In this document: piece by piece, positions 34,856 through 42,998 of the stretch
Layout: each line of letters opens with the position of its first letter
How positions within the stretch are numbered: the first letter of the stretch is position 1
Assembly (NCBI RefSeq): GCF_014650755.1
Contig: NZ_BMVO01000001.1
Coordinates: 1-64,000 of the forward strand
Length of the DNA stretch: 64,000 bases
Reading direction: 5' to 3'
Source: Streptomyces chryseus
Lineage (GTDB): Bacteria > Actinomycetota > Actinomycetes > Streptomycetales > Streptomycetaceae
Notes under the pieces: model-generated
Seen by the model: the letters and a program-made list of their open reading frames with translations, nothing else
Database searches by the model: none
Told to the model about the DNA's origin: nothing
Position numbers and translations under genes: made by a program

Positions 34856-35739
34856 GCGGTCTGTCCGGCGGCGGCTTCCTGCGGCTGCCCGGTCACCGGG
34901 GGCCGCACCGGGCGCGGCTGCCAGCCGGGCCCGCGGAAGATCCGGCCGGCGCGCTCGCGCCAGGTGGTGGCGGCGCGTACGTCGCGGGCGATGGCGGCGT
35001 ACTCGTGGGTGGCGACGCGCAGGGGGTTGTAGGTCTCGATGTTCTTGGTGAGGCCGTAGACGGGCCGCTCGGTCTCGGCCGCGAAGGAGCGGAAGAGCCG
35101 GTCCCAGACGATCAGGATGCCGCCGAAGTTCCGGTCGAGGTAGCCGCCCTGGGAGGCGTGGTGGACGCGGTGGTGGGAGGGCGTGTTCAGGACGTACTCG
35201 AAGGGGCGCGGCAGCTTGCCGACCCGCTCGGTGTGCACCCAGAACTGGTAGACGAGGTTCGCGGAGGAGCAGAACGCGAGCGCCGCCGGGTGCACGCCGC
35301 AGGCGATCAGCGGCAGGTAGAACGGCCAGACGGTGAGGCTCGTCCAGGGCTGGCGCAGGGCGGTGGTGAGGTTGAACCTGCGGCTGGAGTGGTGGACGAC
35401 GTGGCAGGCCCACAGGATGCGGATGACGTGGTGGCCGCGGTGGGACCAGTAGTAGAAGAAGTCCTGCGCGAGCAGCATCAGCGGGATCGTCCACCACAGG
35501 AGGGGGACGCGGGCGGGCGTCAGCTCGTACACCGCCATGTAGATCGCGACGATCGGGATCTTCCAGAGGAAGTCGAACGCGATGCTGCCGAGCCCCATGC
35601 TGACGCTGGTCACGGCGTCCTTGGCCTCGTACCCCGCGGCGTCTTCGTCGGGATGGAGGCGGTAGCTCACGATTTCGAGCACGGTGAGCAGGACGAAGGC
35701 GGGTATCGACCACAGCACGACATCGGGCAGGTTCGGCAT
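34852..35739 (-). CDS. Sterol desaturase / fatty acid hydroxylase family membrane protein
   Basis: A 295-residue di-iron membrane enzyme of the FA_hydroxylase superfamily. The N-terminal 100 residues hold three or four helices (LWSIPAFVLLTVLEIVSY first). The histidine motifs that bind the two irons are HRGHHVIR, HVVHHSSRRFN and HHRVHHASQGG, followed by a soluble tail of about 60 residues. Relatives hydroxylate or desaturate sterols, fatty acids, carotenoids or cleave alkylglycerol ethers; there is no evidence for sterols here. Coupled to the lysoplasmalogenase gene by the GTGA overlap. 112 bp separate it from the VIT gene upstream. Confidence 0.93.
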   Translation of the reverse strand: MPNLPDVVLWSIPAFVLLTVLEIVSYRLHPDEDAAGYEAKDAVTSVSMGLGSIAFDFLWKIPIVAIYMAVYELTPARVPLLWWTIPLMLLAQDFFYYWSHRGHHVIRILWACHVVHHSSRRFNLTTALRQPWTSLTVWPFYLPLIACGVHPAALAFCSSANLVYQFWVHTERVGKLPRPFEYVLNTPSHHRVHHASQGGYLDRNFGGILIVWDRLFRSFAAETERPVYGLTKNIETYNPLRVATHEYAAIARDVRAATTWRERAGRIFRGPGWQPRPVRPPVTGQPQEAAAGQTA

Positions 35740-35851
35740 GCCCGCACGATAGAGGCGCAGGTGGGCACTCGACTAGGGGTTGTTACCGACAAGTATGTGA
35801 GACTGCCTGTCAGCGCGGTGTACGACGCGTCTCCGCACCCCCGTGGACCCG

Positions 35852-36562
35852 CTAGACCCCCGCCGCCCCCAGCAGCGACCCCGCCCCGTACGTCACCGCC
35901 ATCGCCAGTGCCCCGCCCGCCATGTTCCGCCCCACCGCCGGCCGGGGCGGCGCCGCGCCGAGGCGGGCGCTGCTCCAGCCGGTCAGGGCCAGGGCGAACA
36001 GGACCGAGACGACCGTGACCGCGAGCCGCCAGGACGGGGGCGGCAGGGTCATCGCCAGGAGCGGCAGCAGTGCGCCCACGGTGAAGGCGACGAAGCTGGC
36101 GGCCGCCGCGTGCCAGGGGTTGGTGAGGTCCTCGGGGTCGATGCCGAGCTCCACGCGCGCGTGGGCGCGCAGCGCGTCGCGTGCGGTCAGCTGTTGGGCG
36201 GCTTCGCGGGCCACGTCGCCGGACAGGCCGCGCGCGGCCAGGAGTGCGGTCAGTTCGGCCAGTTCCGCCTCCGGTTCCTCGCGCAGCTCCCGCTTCTCCT
36301 GGGCCAGCGCGGCCTCCTCCGCGTCGCGTTGCGTCGAGACCGACACGTACTCCCCCGCCGCCATCGACATCGACCCCGCCAGCAGCCCGGCGAGGCCCGC
36401 TGTCAGGAGCGCGGAGCGGTCGTCGGTCGCCCCGGCGACACCGACGACGATGCCGGCGGTCGAGACGATGCCGTCGTTGGCCCCGAGCACCCCGGCGCGC
36501 AGCCAGTTCAGGCGCGAGCCGAGGGCTCCCCCGTGGGCTTCGTCATGCGTCTGATCGCTCAC
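35852..36562 (-). CDS. VIT-family (CCC1-like) iron/manganese transporter
   Basis: A 236-residue membrane protein of the VIT1/CCC1 group. It begins with polar residues, then LNWLRAGVLGANDGIVSTAG, the family signature, and AGSMSMAAGEYVSVSTQRD, in which acidic residues line the metal path. A cytoplasmic acidic hairpin (EEAALAQEKRELREEPEAEL, about 95-140) is followed by three more hydrophobic segments. Substrates in the family are Fe(II) and Mn(II). It lies 24 bp beyond the second amidohydrolase gene on the same strand and could be its last member, supplying or removing the metal; this is inference. Confidence 0.94.
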   Translation of the reverse strand: MSDQTHDEAHGGALGSRLNWLRAGVLGANDGIVSTAGIVVGVAGATDDRSALLTAGLAGLLAGSMSMAAGEYVSVSTQRDAEEAALAQEKRELREEPEAELAELTALLAARGLSGDVAREAAQQLTARDALRAHARVELGIDPEDLTNPWHAAAASFVAFTVGALLPLLAMTLPPPSWRLAVTVVSVLFALALTGWSSARLGAAPPRPAVGRNMAGGALAMAVTYGAGSLLGAAGV

Positions 36563-36586
36563 CCGGGGAGGTTCTCACCCGTGCCG

Positions 36587-37822
36587 TCACCAGACGCGTA
36601 CCGACCCGCCCGGCGCGAAGGCCGGGCTCGTCGCGTCGGGCGGGATCCGCGCGGGCGGGAGCGGCTCGGCGATCTCCGCCACCAGCGGGCCGGCCTTCGC
36701 CGCGAGCGGGTCCAGGAAGGCGAGGTCGAAGCCGTACACGCGGGCCGCGTTCCCGCCCGCCATGGCGGCGACCTCCTCGCGCGGCAGGCCGGCGTACGCG
36801 ATCCGCAGGCCCTCGCGGGAGTACGGCGCCGTACCTTCGTCGTGGGGGTAGTCGCTGCCCCACATGATCTTGTCGAGGCCGATGCGGTCGCGCAGCGGCA
36901 CCTCGTGCGGGCGCATGAAGCTGGCGCCGACGTAGCAGTTGTCGCGCCAGACCTCGCTCGGGCTGCTGCCCATGGAGCCCGCCAGGCCCGCGCCGAACTT
37001 CGACTCGGCGGTCGACGCGCGGGTCGCCGCCGCCACCAGACGGGCGTGGTAGTAGTCCAGCATGTCGATCACGCCGGGAATCCAGCCCGAGCCCTGTTCG
37101 GTGAGGACCAGTCTCAGGCCGGGGTGCCGGCGGAACGCCCCGCCGAACATCAGGTGCCACAGGGCCCGGTGCGAGAACCATGTGGTCTCCACCATGAAGA
37201 CGGCGCGCGCGGCCGGTTCGTCGCCCAGTGGCGGCGACGCCGACCCGCCGTGGTGGTTCACGGGCACGTCCAGCTCCGCGCAGACGGCCCAGATCGGGTC
37301 GTACGTCCGCGAGTAGAGCTCGGGCACGCCCGAACCCGGTGGGGCGCCGGGCAGCAGAATGCCCCCGGTGAGGCCGGCCGCCTGGGTGCGGCGGATCTCC
37401 CGTACCGCCTCGTCCACGTCGTTGAGGAGGATCTGTGCGACGCCCGCCCGCCGCCCCGGCGCCGCGTCGCAGAAGTCCGCGAGCCAGCGGTTGTGGGCCC
37501 GCAGGCCCGCCCAGCGCTGCTCGTACTCCGCCTTCGACGGCGCGGGGGCCATGAGGGAGGCGCTGGGGAAGAACGGCGGGATGGTGTTCGGGAAGACGAC
37601 CTCCGCGACGATGCCGTCCGCCTCCAGCTCGGCGAGGCGGCGGGCGGAGTTCCAGTTGCGGTCGGCGGTGTCGGCGAGGAGGTCCTCGTAGGGATTGACG
37701 TACGTCGCCGCCCAGGCGTCGAAGTCGTCGTGGTGGCGCTTGTCCAAGTACGGCTTGTAGTCGACGAGATCGGCGCCCGCGTGACAGTCGGCGGAGATGA
37801 CGGTGTAGCGGTCCCCGGTCAC
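36587..37822 (-). CDS. Amidohydrolase family protein (amidohydro_2)
   Basis: A 411-residue metal-dependent hydrolase of the ACMSD-like amidohydrolase-2 group. It opens with TVISADCHAGADLVDYKPYL, where the usual metal-binding pair is reduced to DCH. Later metal and catalytic residues are in PVNHHGGSASPP, VLTEQGSGWIPG and IMWGSDYPHDEG; a conserved ARVYGFDLAFLDPLA block closes the domain. Members cleave C-C or amide bonds; the real substrate is unknown. It starts at GTG 37822, overlapping the previous amidohydrolase stop by four bases (GTGA), so the two proteins are coupled and may be partners. Confidence 0.88.
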   Translation of the reverse strand: MTGDRYTVISADCHAGADLVDYKPYLDKRHHDDFDAWAATYVNPYEDLLADTADRNWNSARRLAELEADGIVAEVVFPNTIPPFFPSASLMAPAPSKAEYEQRWAGLRAHNRWLADFCDAAPGRRAGVAQILLNDVDEAVREIRRTQAAGLTGGILLPGAPPGSGVPELYSRTYDPIWAVCAELDVPVNHHGGSASPPLGDEPAARAVFMVETTWFSHRALWHLMFGGAFRRHPGLRLVLTEQGSGWIPGVIDMLDYYHARLVAAATRASTAESKFGAGLAGSMGSSPSEVWRDNCYVGASFMRPHEVPLRDRIGLDKIMWGSDYPHDEGTAPYSREGLRIAYAGLPREEVAAMAGGNAARVYGFDLAFLDPLAAKAGPLVAEIAEPLPPARIPPDATSPAFAPGGSVRVW

Positions 37823-39105
37823 GGCGAGACCCCCAGCGCCGGGAAGTCGTGGCCGGTCAGCCAGTGCCGGCCCACCTCGCGCGACCTCGCCCACGACGCC
37901 TCGACCGCCAGCTGGTCGTCCGGCTGGCCCAGCTCCGCCGGCGTCGGGCCGACGCGCCGCGCCAGCGGGGCGAGCTTCGCCGTGTCGAAGCCGAAGACCT
38001 CGGCGGCGGCCAGGCCGAGGATGCGGCGGGTCTCGGTGACGGGGATGTCGTGGAAGGTGCGCTTCAGCCAGGCGCGCGTGTCCGGCCAGGTGCCCTCGGG
38101 GTGCGGGAAGTCGCTGCCCCACAGGATGTTGTCGACGCCGATCTCGTAGCGCTGGGCGAGTTCGCGGCGCTTGGTGTTGGTGGCGCAGACGAAGACCTGC
38201 CGGTCCAGGTACTCGCTCGGCGGCCGCTTGAGTTCCGCGAAGGGGGACAGCTTCTTGCCGCCGTGCGCGCCCAGGTAGAGGCGGTCCATGAACCACAGCT
38301 GGTTCGGCAGCCACCAGCAGCCGGACTCCGCGACGCCGAACCTCAGCCCGGGGTGGCGCTCGAAGGCACCCGACCACAGCAGGAACCACAGCGGCCTGGC
38401 CGGCCACCACGTGACCTCGGAGACGTAGATGCCCAGGTGGTCGCCGTACTCGTGGCGGGGCGCGGCCCCCGAGTGGGTCACCACCGGCATCCGGGTCTCG
38501 GCCGCCGCCGCCCACACCGGGTCGTAACGGCGGTCGTGGTACGGGGCCTTGTCGACCCACATCGAGGGGATCATCAGCGCGCCGAGCCCGGACTGCCTGG
38601 CCCGGTGGATCTCGGCGACGACCTCGTCCACCTCGCCGGTGACGGGCAGGAGCGCCACGCCGCAGTGCCGTTCGGGGTGCTCCGCCACGAACTCCGCGAG
38701 CCACCGGTTGTGGGCCCGCGCGCCCGCCATGCCCAGGCGCGGGTCCTGGTCGCCGGAGAGGCCGAGGCCGACGCCGAAGGGCGCGGCGGTCCCGCTGTCG
38801 ACGGCGTCTGCGTCGGGGAAGACCACCTCGGCGGCCACCCCGTCGCCGTCGAGCTCCTTGAGGCGCTGCGCCGTGTCCCAGCCGCCGCGCAGCCCCTCCT
38901 CGTTGTCCTCGAACCACTTGGCGGCGAACGCCTCGTTGCGTACGCCGAGGCGTGTCATCTCCTCGCGGCGGGCGTCGCGCTGCCCGAGGAAGTCGTCGAA
39001 GTCGCGGTGGAAGGCGCTGTCCAGGTAGGGCCGGTACCGCTCGGTCGGCAGACCGGCGTGGCAGTCGGAGGAGATGATCAGGTACGGGTCGCTTGGTTCC
39101 GTCAT
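37819..39105 (-). CDS. Amidohydrolase family protein (amidohydro_2), paralogue
   Basis: A 428-residue paralogue of the next gene, opening LIISSDCHAGLPTERYRPYL. It shares PVVTHSGAAPRHEYGD, GVAESGCWWLPNQLWFMDRL and ILWGSDFPHPEGTWPDTRAW with that protein, at moderate similarity. The middle of the domain (LGALMIPSMWVDKAPYHDRR) is the more conserved. No signal peptide. ATG 39105. It follows an SDR gene by 24 bp on the same strand. Both amidohydrolases with an ADC-like enzyme suggest breakdown of a carboxylated or acylated substrate, but no pathway can be named. Confidence 0.88.
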   Translation of the reverse strand: MTEPSDPYLIISSDCHAGLPTERYRPYLDSAFHRDFDDFLGQRDARREEMTRLGVRNEAFAAKWFEDNEEGLRGGWDTAQRLKELDGDGVAAEVVFPDADAVDSGTAAPFGVGLGLSGDQDPRLGMAGARAHNRWLAEFVAEHPERHCGVALLPVTGEVDEVVAEIHRARQSGLGALMIPSMWVDKAPYHDRRYDPVWAAAAETRMPVVTHSGAAPRHEYGDHLGIYVSEVTWWPARPLWFLLWSGAFERHPGLRFGVAESGCWWLPNQLWFMDRLYLGAHGGKKLSPFAELKRPPSEYLDRQVFVCATNTKRRELAQRYEIGVDNILWGSDFPHPEGTWPDTRAWLKRTFHDIPVTETRRILGLAAAEVFGFDTAKLAPLARRVGPTPAELGQPDDQLAVEASWARSREVGRHWLTGHDFPALGVSP

Positions 39106-39129
39106 CGCGTGTCCTCCCTCGGTGGGGCC

Positions 39130-40014
39130 TCAGTCGAGAATGAAGTGCTCCAGGTACGACGGCTCGGAGCGGTCGAGCATCGACCGCGCCCGCGCCCGGA
39201 TCTGCCGGTCGCTGTGCTCGCTCGCCGGCAGCATCCAGAACCGGTCCGCCTCTATCCCGTCCACCACGGTCTCGGCCACGTCCTCGACCGGCGTGAACTC
39301 GATGGCGTGCCCCGCATCCCTCATCGCCGTCTCCCACTGCCCGAGGCTGCGGTAGGGCGTCCTGCGGGGCCGTTCCTTGGCGTAGCGCGAGGGCCGGTTG
39401 CGGTGCGACTCCCACAGCCCGGTGCGCAGCATGTGCGGTCCGGGGAAGAGCACCGACGCGCTCACGGGAACGCCCTCCGCCCGCAGATGGGCGTACAGCG
39501 ACTCGGTCATCGTCACAACGGCCGCCTTGGTGACGGCGTACACGGACGCGGTCGGCAGCGGAGCGATCCCGCCGTCGCCCGACGACGTGTTGACGACGTG
39601 CCCGGGTCCGCCGTCAGCGATCATCCGGGGAACGAACGCCTGGATGCCGTGGAAGACGCCCCAGACATTCACCGCGAACGCCCACTTCCAGTCGTTCACC
39701 TCGTGCTCCCACATGCGGCCCTCCGCGCCGGAGCCGACCCCCGCGTTGTTGCACAGCACGTGCACCGCCCCGAAGGTGTCGTACGCCGCGTCCGCGAGGG
39801 CGGTGACGAACTCCCGCTCGCTGACGTCCACGACGTGCGCGAGCACCCGCGCCCCCTCGGTCCGGAGTCCGCAGGCGGCCTTCTCCAGGGCTCCTTCCTC
39901 CACATCGGCCAGTACGACCTTGAGACCGCCGGCCGCGAACCGGCGGGCCATCGCGAGCCCGATGCCGCTCGCCGCGCCCGTGACGACGGCGACGTGTCCC
40001 TCCCGCAGCCGCAT
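39130..40014 (-). CDS. SDR-family NAD(P)-dependent oxidoreductase
   Basis: A 294-residue short-chain dehydrogenase. The coenzyme motif TGAASGIGLAMARRFA is at residues 13-28, LCNNAGVGSGAEGRMW supplies NAG, and the active-site block is NTSSGDGG, then YAVTKAAVVTM (Tyr-x3-Lys). The C-terminus is extended to 294 residues (PRRTPYRSLGQWETAM onward) and Arg/Tyr-rich compared with a typical 250-residue SDR. ATG 40014 overlaps the ADC-like stop by one base (TGATG), so translation is coupled. Probably acts with ADC and amidohydrolases. Confidence 0.92.
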   Translation of the reverse strand: MRLREGHVAVVTGAASGIGLAMARRFAAGGLKVVLADVEEGALEKAACGLRTEGARVLAHVVDVSEREFVTALADAAYDTFGAVHVLCNNAGVGSGAEGRMWEHEVNDWKWAFAVNVWGVFHGIQAFVPRMIADGGPGHVVNTSSGDGGIAPLPTASVYAVTKAAVVTMTESLYAHLRAEGVPVSASVLFPGPHMLRTGLWESHRNRPSRYAKERPRRTPYRSLGQWETAMRDAGHAIEFTPVEDVAETVVDGIEADRFWMLPASEHSDRQIRARARSMLDRSEPSYLEHFILD

Positions 40015-40811
40015 CAGACGCTCCCCTCCGGCGGGCCGTCGAGGATCTGCAGCGGGTCGTCGTAGCGCTGGTGGATGTACGGCAACAGGGCCCGCGCACT
40101 CACCCGCTCCACGACGCGCCCCTTCTGGTCGGTGGTCTTCTCGCCGAGGGTGATCTCCACAACGCGGCGCACGGGCAGATCCGCCACGGGGTCGTACATC
40201 GACTCGCGCAGCACCACGTCCCCGGTGATCCGCTCCAGCCGGCGCACCTTCTCGGTGCGGACGCAGTGCACGAGGACCGGGTCGGCGTCGAAGCCCCGGC
40301 CGTCCACCGCCGGCAGGAACTTGTAGTAGAAGTCCGTCTTCTGCGACGGTTTGGGCAGCGGCAGCGGCCCGTCCACCGCGCCCCGCACCTCGACGAAGGC
40401 GATGCCGTGCCGGGCCAGCGCCGCGCGGACGACCAGGCCGTCGCGGTCGACGCTCGCCTCGCCGAGCTTCTTCGGCTCGCCGAAGACCTCGCGGCCCGCG
40501 GTCAGGGCCCGTTCGTGGGTCATCGGCATGACGAGCGGGTACCAGCCGGCGACGCCGTCGTGGACGGCGGCGACCGCCACCGAGCCGGCGCCCAGCGGGT
40601 AGCCGGGCAGCTCGACCCGGCTGATGTTCGCCCGTACGAGCGGCCGCTCGGCGGGTTTGAGGGGCGGCGGCAGTACGGCCGCCACCGCGTCCGGGTCGCT
40701 CTCCCAGACGGCCACCACGCCGGTGGACCAGATGTCGGGGAGTCGGGAGACGGACCCGCGCGCCGCCGCGATCTCGGCTTCGGTCCGCGCGCCGTACCGT
40801 ACGCGTGCCAT
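40014..40811 (-). CDS. Acetoacetate decarboxylase-family protein
   Basis: A 265-residue member of the ADC superfamily, which uses a Schiff-base lysine to decarboxylate or otherwise process beta-keto acids. The conserved region TAGREVFGEPKKLGEAS holds the GEPKK motif in which one lysine is the expected nucleophile. Other blocks are PDIWSTGVVAVWESDPDAVA and DGVAGWYPLVMPMTHERAL. True acetoacetate decarboxylation is not certain: many ADC-like proteins are aldolase-dehydratases. ATG 40811 is behind GAAGGGCGG. It is the first gene of the run 40811-35852 and its promoter region holds the TetR-type palindrome. Confidence 0.9.
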   Translation of the reverse strand: MARVRYGARTEAEIAAARGSVSRLPDIWSTGVVAVWESDPDAVAAVLPPPLKPAERPLVRANISRVELPGYPLGAGSVAVAAVHDGVAGWYPLVMPMTHERALTAGREVFGEPKKLGEASVDRDGLVVRAALARHGIAFVEVRGAVDGPLPLPKPSQKTDFYYKFLPAVDGRGFDADPVLVHCVRTEKVRRLERITGDVVLRESMYDPVADLPVRRVVEITLGEKTTDQKGRVVERVSARALLPYIHQRYDDPLQILDGPPEGSV

Positions 40812-40841
40812 GTCGTACCGCCCTTCGTCGGGAGGAGAGCC

Positions 40842-40856
40842 TGTAACACTGTTACA
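40842..40856. promoter_or_regulatory. TetR-type operator TGTAACA-C-TGTTACA
   Basis: A perfect 7-bp inverted repeat with one central base, TGTAACACTGTTACA, 31 bp from the ADC-like start and 53 bp from the TetR-family start in the 97-bp divergent region. It is the probable binding site of the adjacent regulator. Confidence 0.8.
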
Positions 40857-40908
40857 CCGGTGCCGATGAAGGTGAAAGAGCCGTGCGCGTACGGGATTCG
40901 GAGGCTCC

Positions 40909-41607
40909 ATGCCAGGCAGCACACGCGCCCCGGGAGGCGGTACGGGACCACGCGGCCCGCGCACCGCGCTGACCCGCGAGGAGGTCCTCGACGCGGCCGC
41001 GTCCCTCGTCAAGCGGCACGGTCCGGCGGCGCTGACCATGCGCGGGCTCGCCGCCGCGCTCGGCACCGCGGTCACCTCCATCTACTGGCACGTCGGCAAC
41101 CGCGAGTCGCTCCTCGACGCCCTCGTCGAGCGGACCGTTCGGGAGATGGGCGCCGTCCGCCCGGCCGGCCGCACCCCGGCCGCCCGCATCGTGTCCGTCG
41201 CGCGCGGCCTGCGGCGCGAGCTGCGCGAGCGCCCCCACCTGATCGCGATGGTCCACGAACGCGGGCTCACCGAGCGGATGTTCCTGCCCGCCCAGCAGGC
41301 CCTCGTCCACGAGGTGCACGCGGCCGGCCTGCGCGGGGCGAAGGCCGCCGAGGCCGTACGGGCGGTCCAGTACCAGGTCGTCGGGTACGTTCTCGTCGAG
41401 CGCAACCGCGAACGCGCCCCCGCGCAGCGGCCGGGCGAGGAGGAACTGTGGGACGCCCGGAGCGCGGAGCACGATCCGGCGCTGGCGCGGGCCCTGGCCC
41501 GGCCCGCCGATCCCGAACGTCTCTTCGTCAACTCCGTGCGGGCTCTGGTGGACGGTCTGCTCACCCGGGCGGGCGGGGCTGTCAGTGGGGGCCCGTATCC
41601 TCAGTGA
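40909..41607 (+). CDS. TetR/AcrR-family transcriptional regulator
   Basis: A 232-residue regulator. The helix-turn-helix (about residues 22-68) reads TREEVLDAAASLVKRHGPAA then LAAALGTAVTSIYWHVGNRE. The ligand domain is helical. The ATG 40909 start is 3 bases after a GGAGG-like run. It is divergent from the ADC-SDR-amidohydrolase genes with the palindrome between, so it most likely represses that operon and itself; the inducer should be a pathway substrate or product. The stop lies 2 bp before the exonuclease start on the same strand, so the two may share a transcript. Confidence 0.94.
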   Translation: MPGSTRAPGGGTGPRGPRTALTREEVLDAAASLVKRHGPAALTMRGLAAALGTAVTSIYWHVGNRESLLDALVERTVREMGAVRPAGRTPAARIVSVARGLRRELRERPHLIAMVHERGLTERMFLPAQQALVHEVHAAGLRGAKAAEAVRAVQYQVVGYVLVERNRERAPAQRPGEEELWDARSAEHDPALARALARPADPERLFVNSVRALVDGLLTRAGGAVSGGPYPQ

Positions 41608-41609
41608 CC

Positions 41610-42584
41610 ATGCTCGAAGACCAATCGACAGCAGCGCCGTGGCCGACCGCCTACCCGAAGGGGTACGCGGTCGTCGACGTGGAGACCACCGGGCTCGCGC
41701 GCGACGACCGGATAATCTCCGCCGCCGTCTACCGGCTGGACTACCGGGGGGACGTCGAGGACCACTGGTACACGCTCGTCAACCCGCAGCGCGACCCCGG
41801 TCCCGTCTGGATCCACGGCCTGACGAGCGATGTGCTGACGGGCGCCCCGCTCTTCCCGGACATCGCCGCCGAGTTCTCCGAGCGGCTCGACGGCCGGGTG
41901 CTCGTCGCGCACAACGCGATGTTCGACTGGTCGATGATCGCCCGGGAGTACGCACGGGCCGCCCGCGCCGCGCCCGTTCAGCAGCGGCTGTGCACCATCG
42001 CGCTCTCCAAGGAGCTGCGCCTGCCGCTGCCCAACCACAAGCTGGAGTCGCTGGCCGCGCATTTCGGCGTCGTACAGCAACGCGCGCACCACGCCCTCGA
42101 CGACGCGCGCGTGCTGGCGGAGGCGTTCCGTCCGAGTCTGCACGCGGCGGCGCGGGACGGCGTGCGGCTGCCGTTGCTCGAATGCCTTCCGCTCACCGAG
42201 TGGTCGGACTCGCCGGCGCCGCCCCGGGTGGGCCGTCAGGCGTCGTACCAGGGCGGGGGCATGGGCAGCTGGCGTCCGTCGCGCAAGCGCCCGGCGTGCC
42301 CGTACCCGAACCCCGGGCGGTACGAACCGGGCAAACTGCTCAAGCAGGGCATGCGGGTGGCGTTCTCCGGCGACACGTCCGTGGACCGCGAGCTGCTGGA
42401 GGACCGCGCGATCGAGGCGGGCCTGCACATCGCGACGAGTGTGTCGCGGCTCACCAGTCTGCTCGTCACCAACGACCCCGACTCGGCCACCTCCAAGACC
42501 GTCAAGGCCAAGTCCTTCGGCACCCCCGTGGTCGACGAGGCCGCCTTCACGCAACTGCTGCGGGACGTCACCCCCGCCGGCTGA
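41610..42584 (+). CDS. DEDDh-family 3'-5' exonuclease with C-terminal BRCT domain
   Basis: A 324-residue fusion. The DnaQ-like exonuclease domain (about residues 12-180) has VVDVETTG (motif I, Asp-x-Glu), VLVAHNAMFDWSMIA (motif II) and HHALDDARVLAEAF (motif III, DEDDh). After a Gly/Arg-rich linker (about 190-235, QGGGMGSWRPSRKRPAC) a BRCT domain (about 240-320) follows: MRVAFSGDTSVDRELLEDRA to AKSFGTPVVDEAAFTQLL. Such proteins are conserved in actinobacteria and may edit or repair DNA ends; BRCT domains bind phosphopeptides or nicked DNA. The ATG 41610 start is immediately after the TetR stop, with a possible GTG 41604 alternative. Confidence 0.92.
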   Translation: MLEDQSTAAPWPTAYPKGYAVVDVETTGLARDDRIISAAVYRLDYRGDVEDHWYTLVNPQRDPGPVWIHGLTSDVLTGAPLFPDIAAEFSERLDGRVLVAHNAMFDWSMIAREYARAARAAPVQQRLCTIALSKELRLPLPNHKLESLAAHFGVVQQRAHHALDDARVLAEAFRPSLHAAARDGVRLPLLECLPLTEWSDSPAPPRVGRQASYQGGGMGSWRPSRKRPACPYPNPGRYEPGKLLKQGMRVAFSGDTSVDRELLEDRAIEAGLHIATSVSRLTSLLVTNDPDSATSKTVKAKSFGTPVVDEAAFTQLLRDVTPAG

Positions 42585-42680
42585 GACGGGGACGGTCCGT
42601 CCCGGCAGACGGGTGATTGGCGCGCGACTCGCCCGCCGCCCACTCGCCCTGCCGCCGCCCGCCGTCCCACCCTGTGGCGC

Positions 42681-42914
42681 ATGGCACGTTGCGAGGTTTG
42701 CGGAAACGACTACGGCATGTCCTTCGAGGTGCACGCGCAGGGCGCGGTGCACGTCTTCGACTGCTTCTCCTGCGCCATCCACCGGATGGCGCCCATCTGC
42801 GAGCACTGCCGGGTGCAGATCCTGGGCCAGGGCGTCGAGGTGGACGGCCACTGGTACTGCGGCGCCCACTGCTCACGCGCGGAAGGGAAGGTGGGCATCG
42901 TCGACCGGGTCTGA
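42681..42914 (+). CDS. Small zinc-ribbon-like protein, 77 aa
   Basis: A short protein built of metal-binding pairs: C-x2-C at the start (CEVCGNDYG), C-x2-C in FDCFSCAIHR, C-x2-C in ICEHCRVQI and C-x3-C in HWYCGAHCS. With eight cysteines and several histidines this resembles a LIM-like or double zinc ribbon. No function can be read; the family is common in actinobacteria. It lies 97 bp beyond the exonuclease gene on the same strand and 85 bp before a SURF1-like gene. Confidence 0.88.
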   Translation: MARCEVCGNDYGMSFEVHAQGAVHVFDCFSCAIHRMAPICEHCRVQILGQGVEVDGHWYCGAHCSRAEGKVGIVDRV

Positions 42915-42998
42915 ACGCCACGCGGCCGCGTACACCGGCCCGCCCCGGCGGGAGACCCACCCGCCGGGGACCACCGCGCGCCAGGTAACGTCAAGGAC

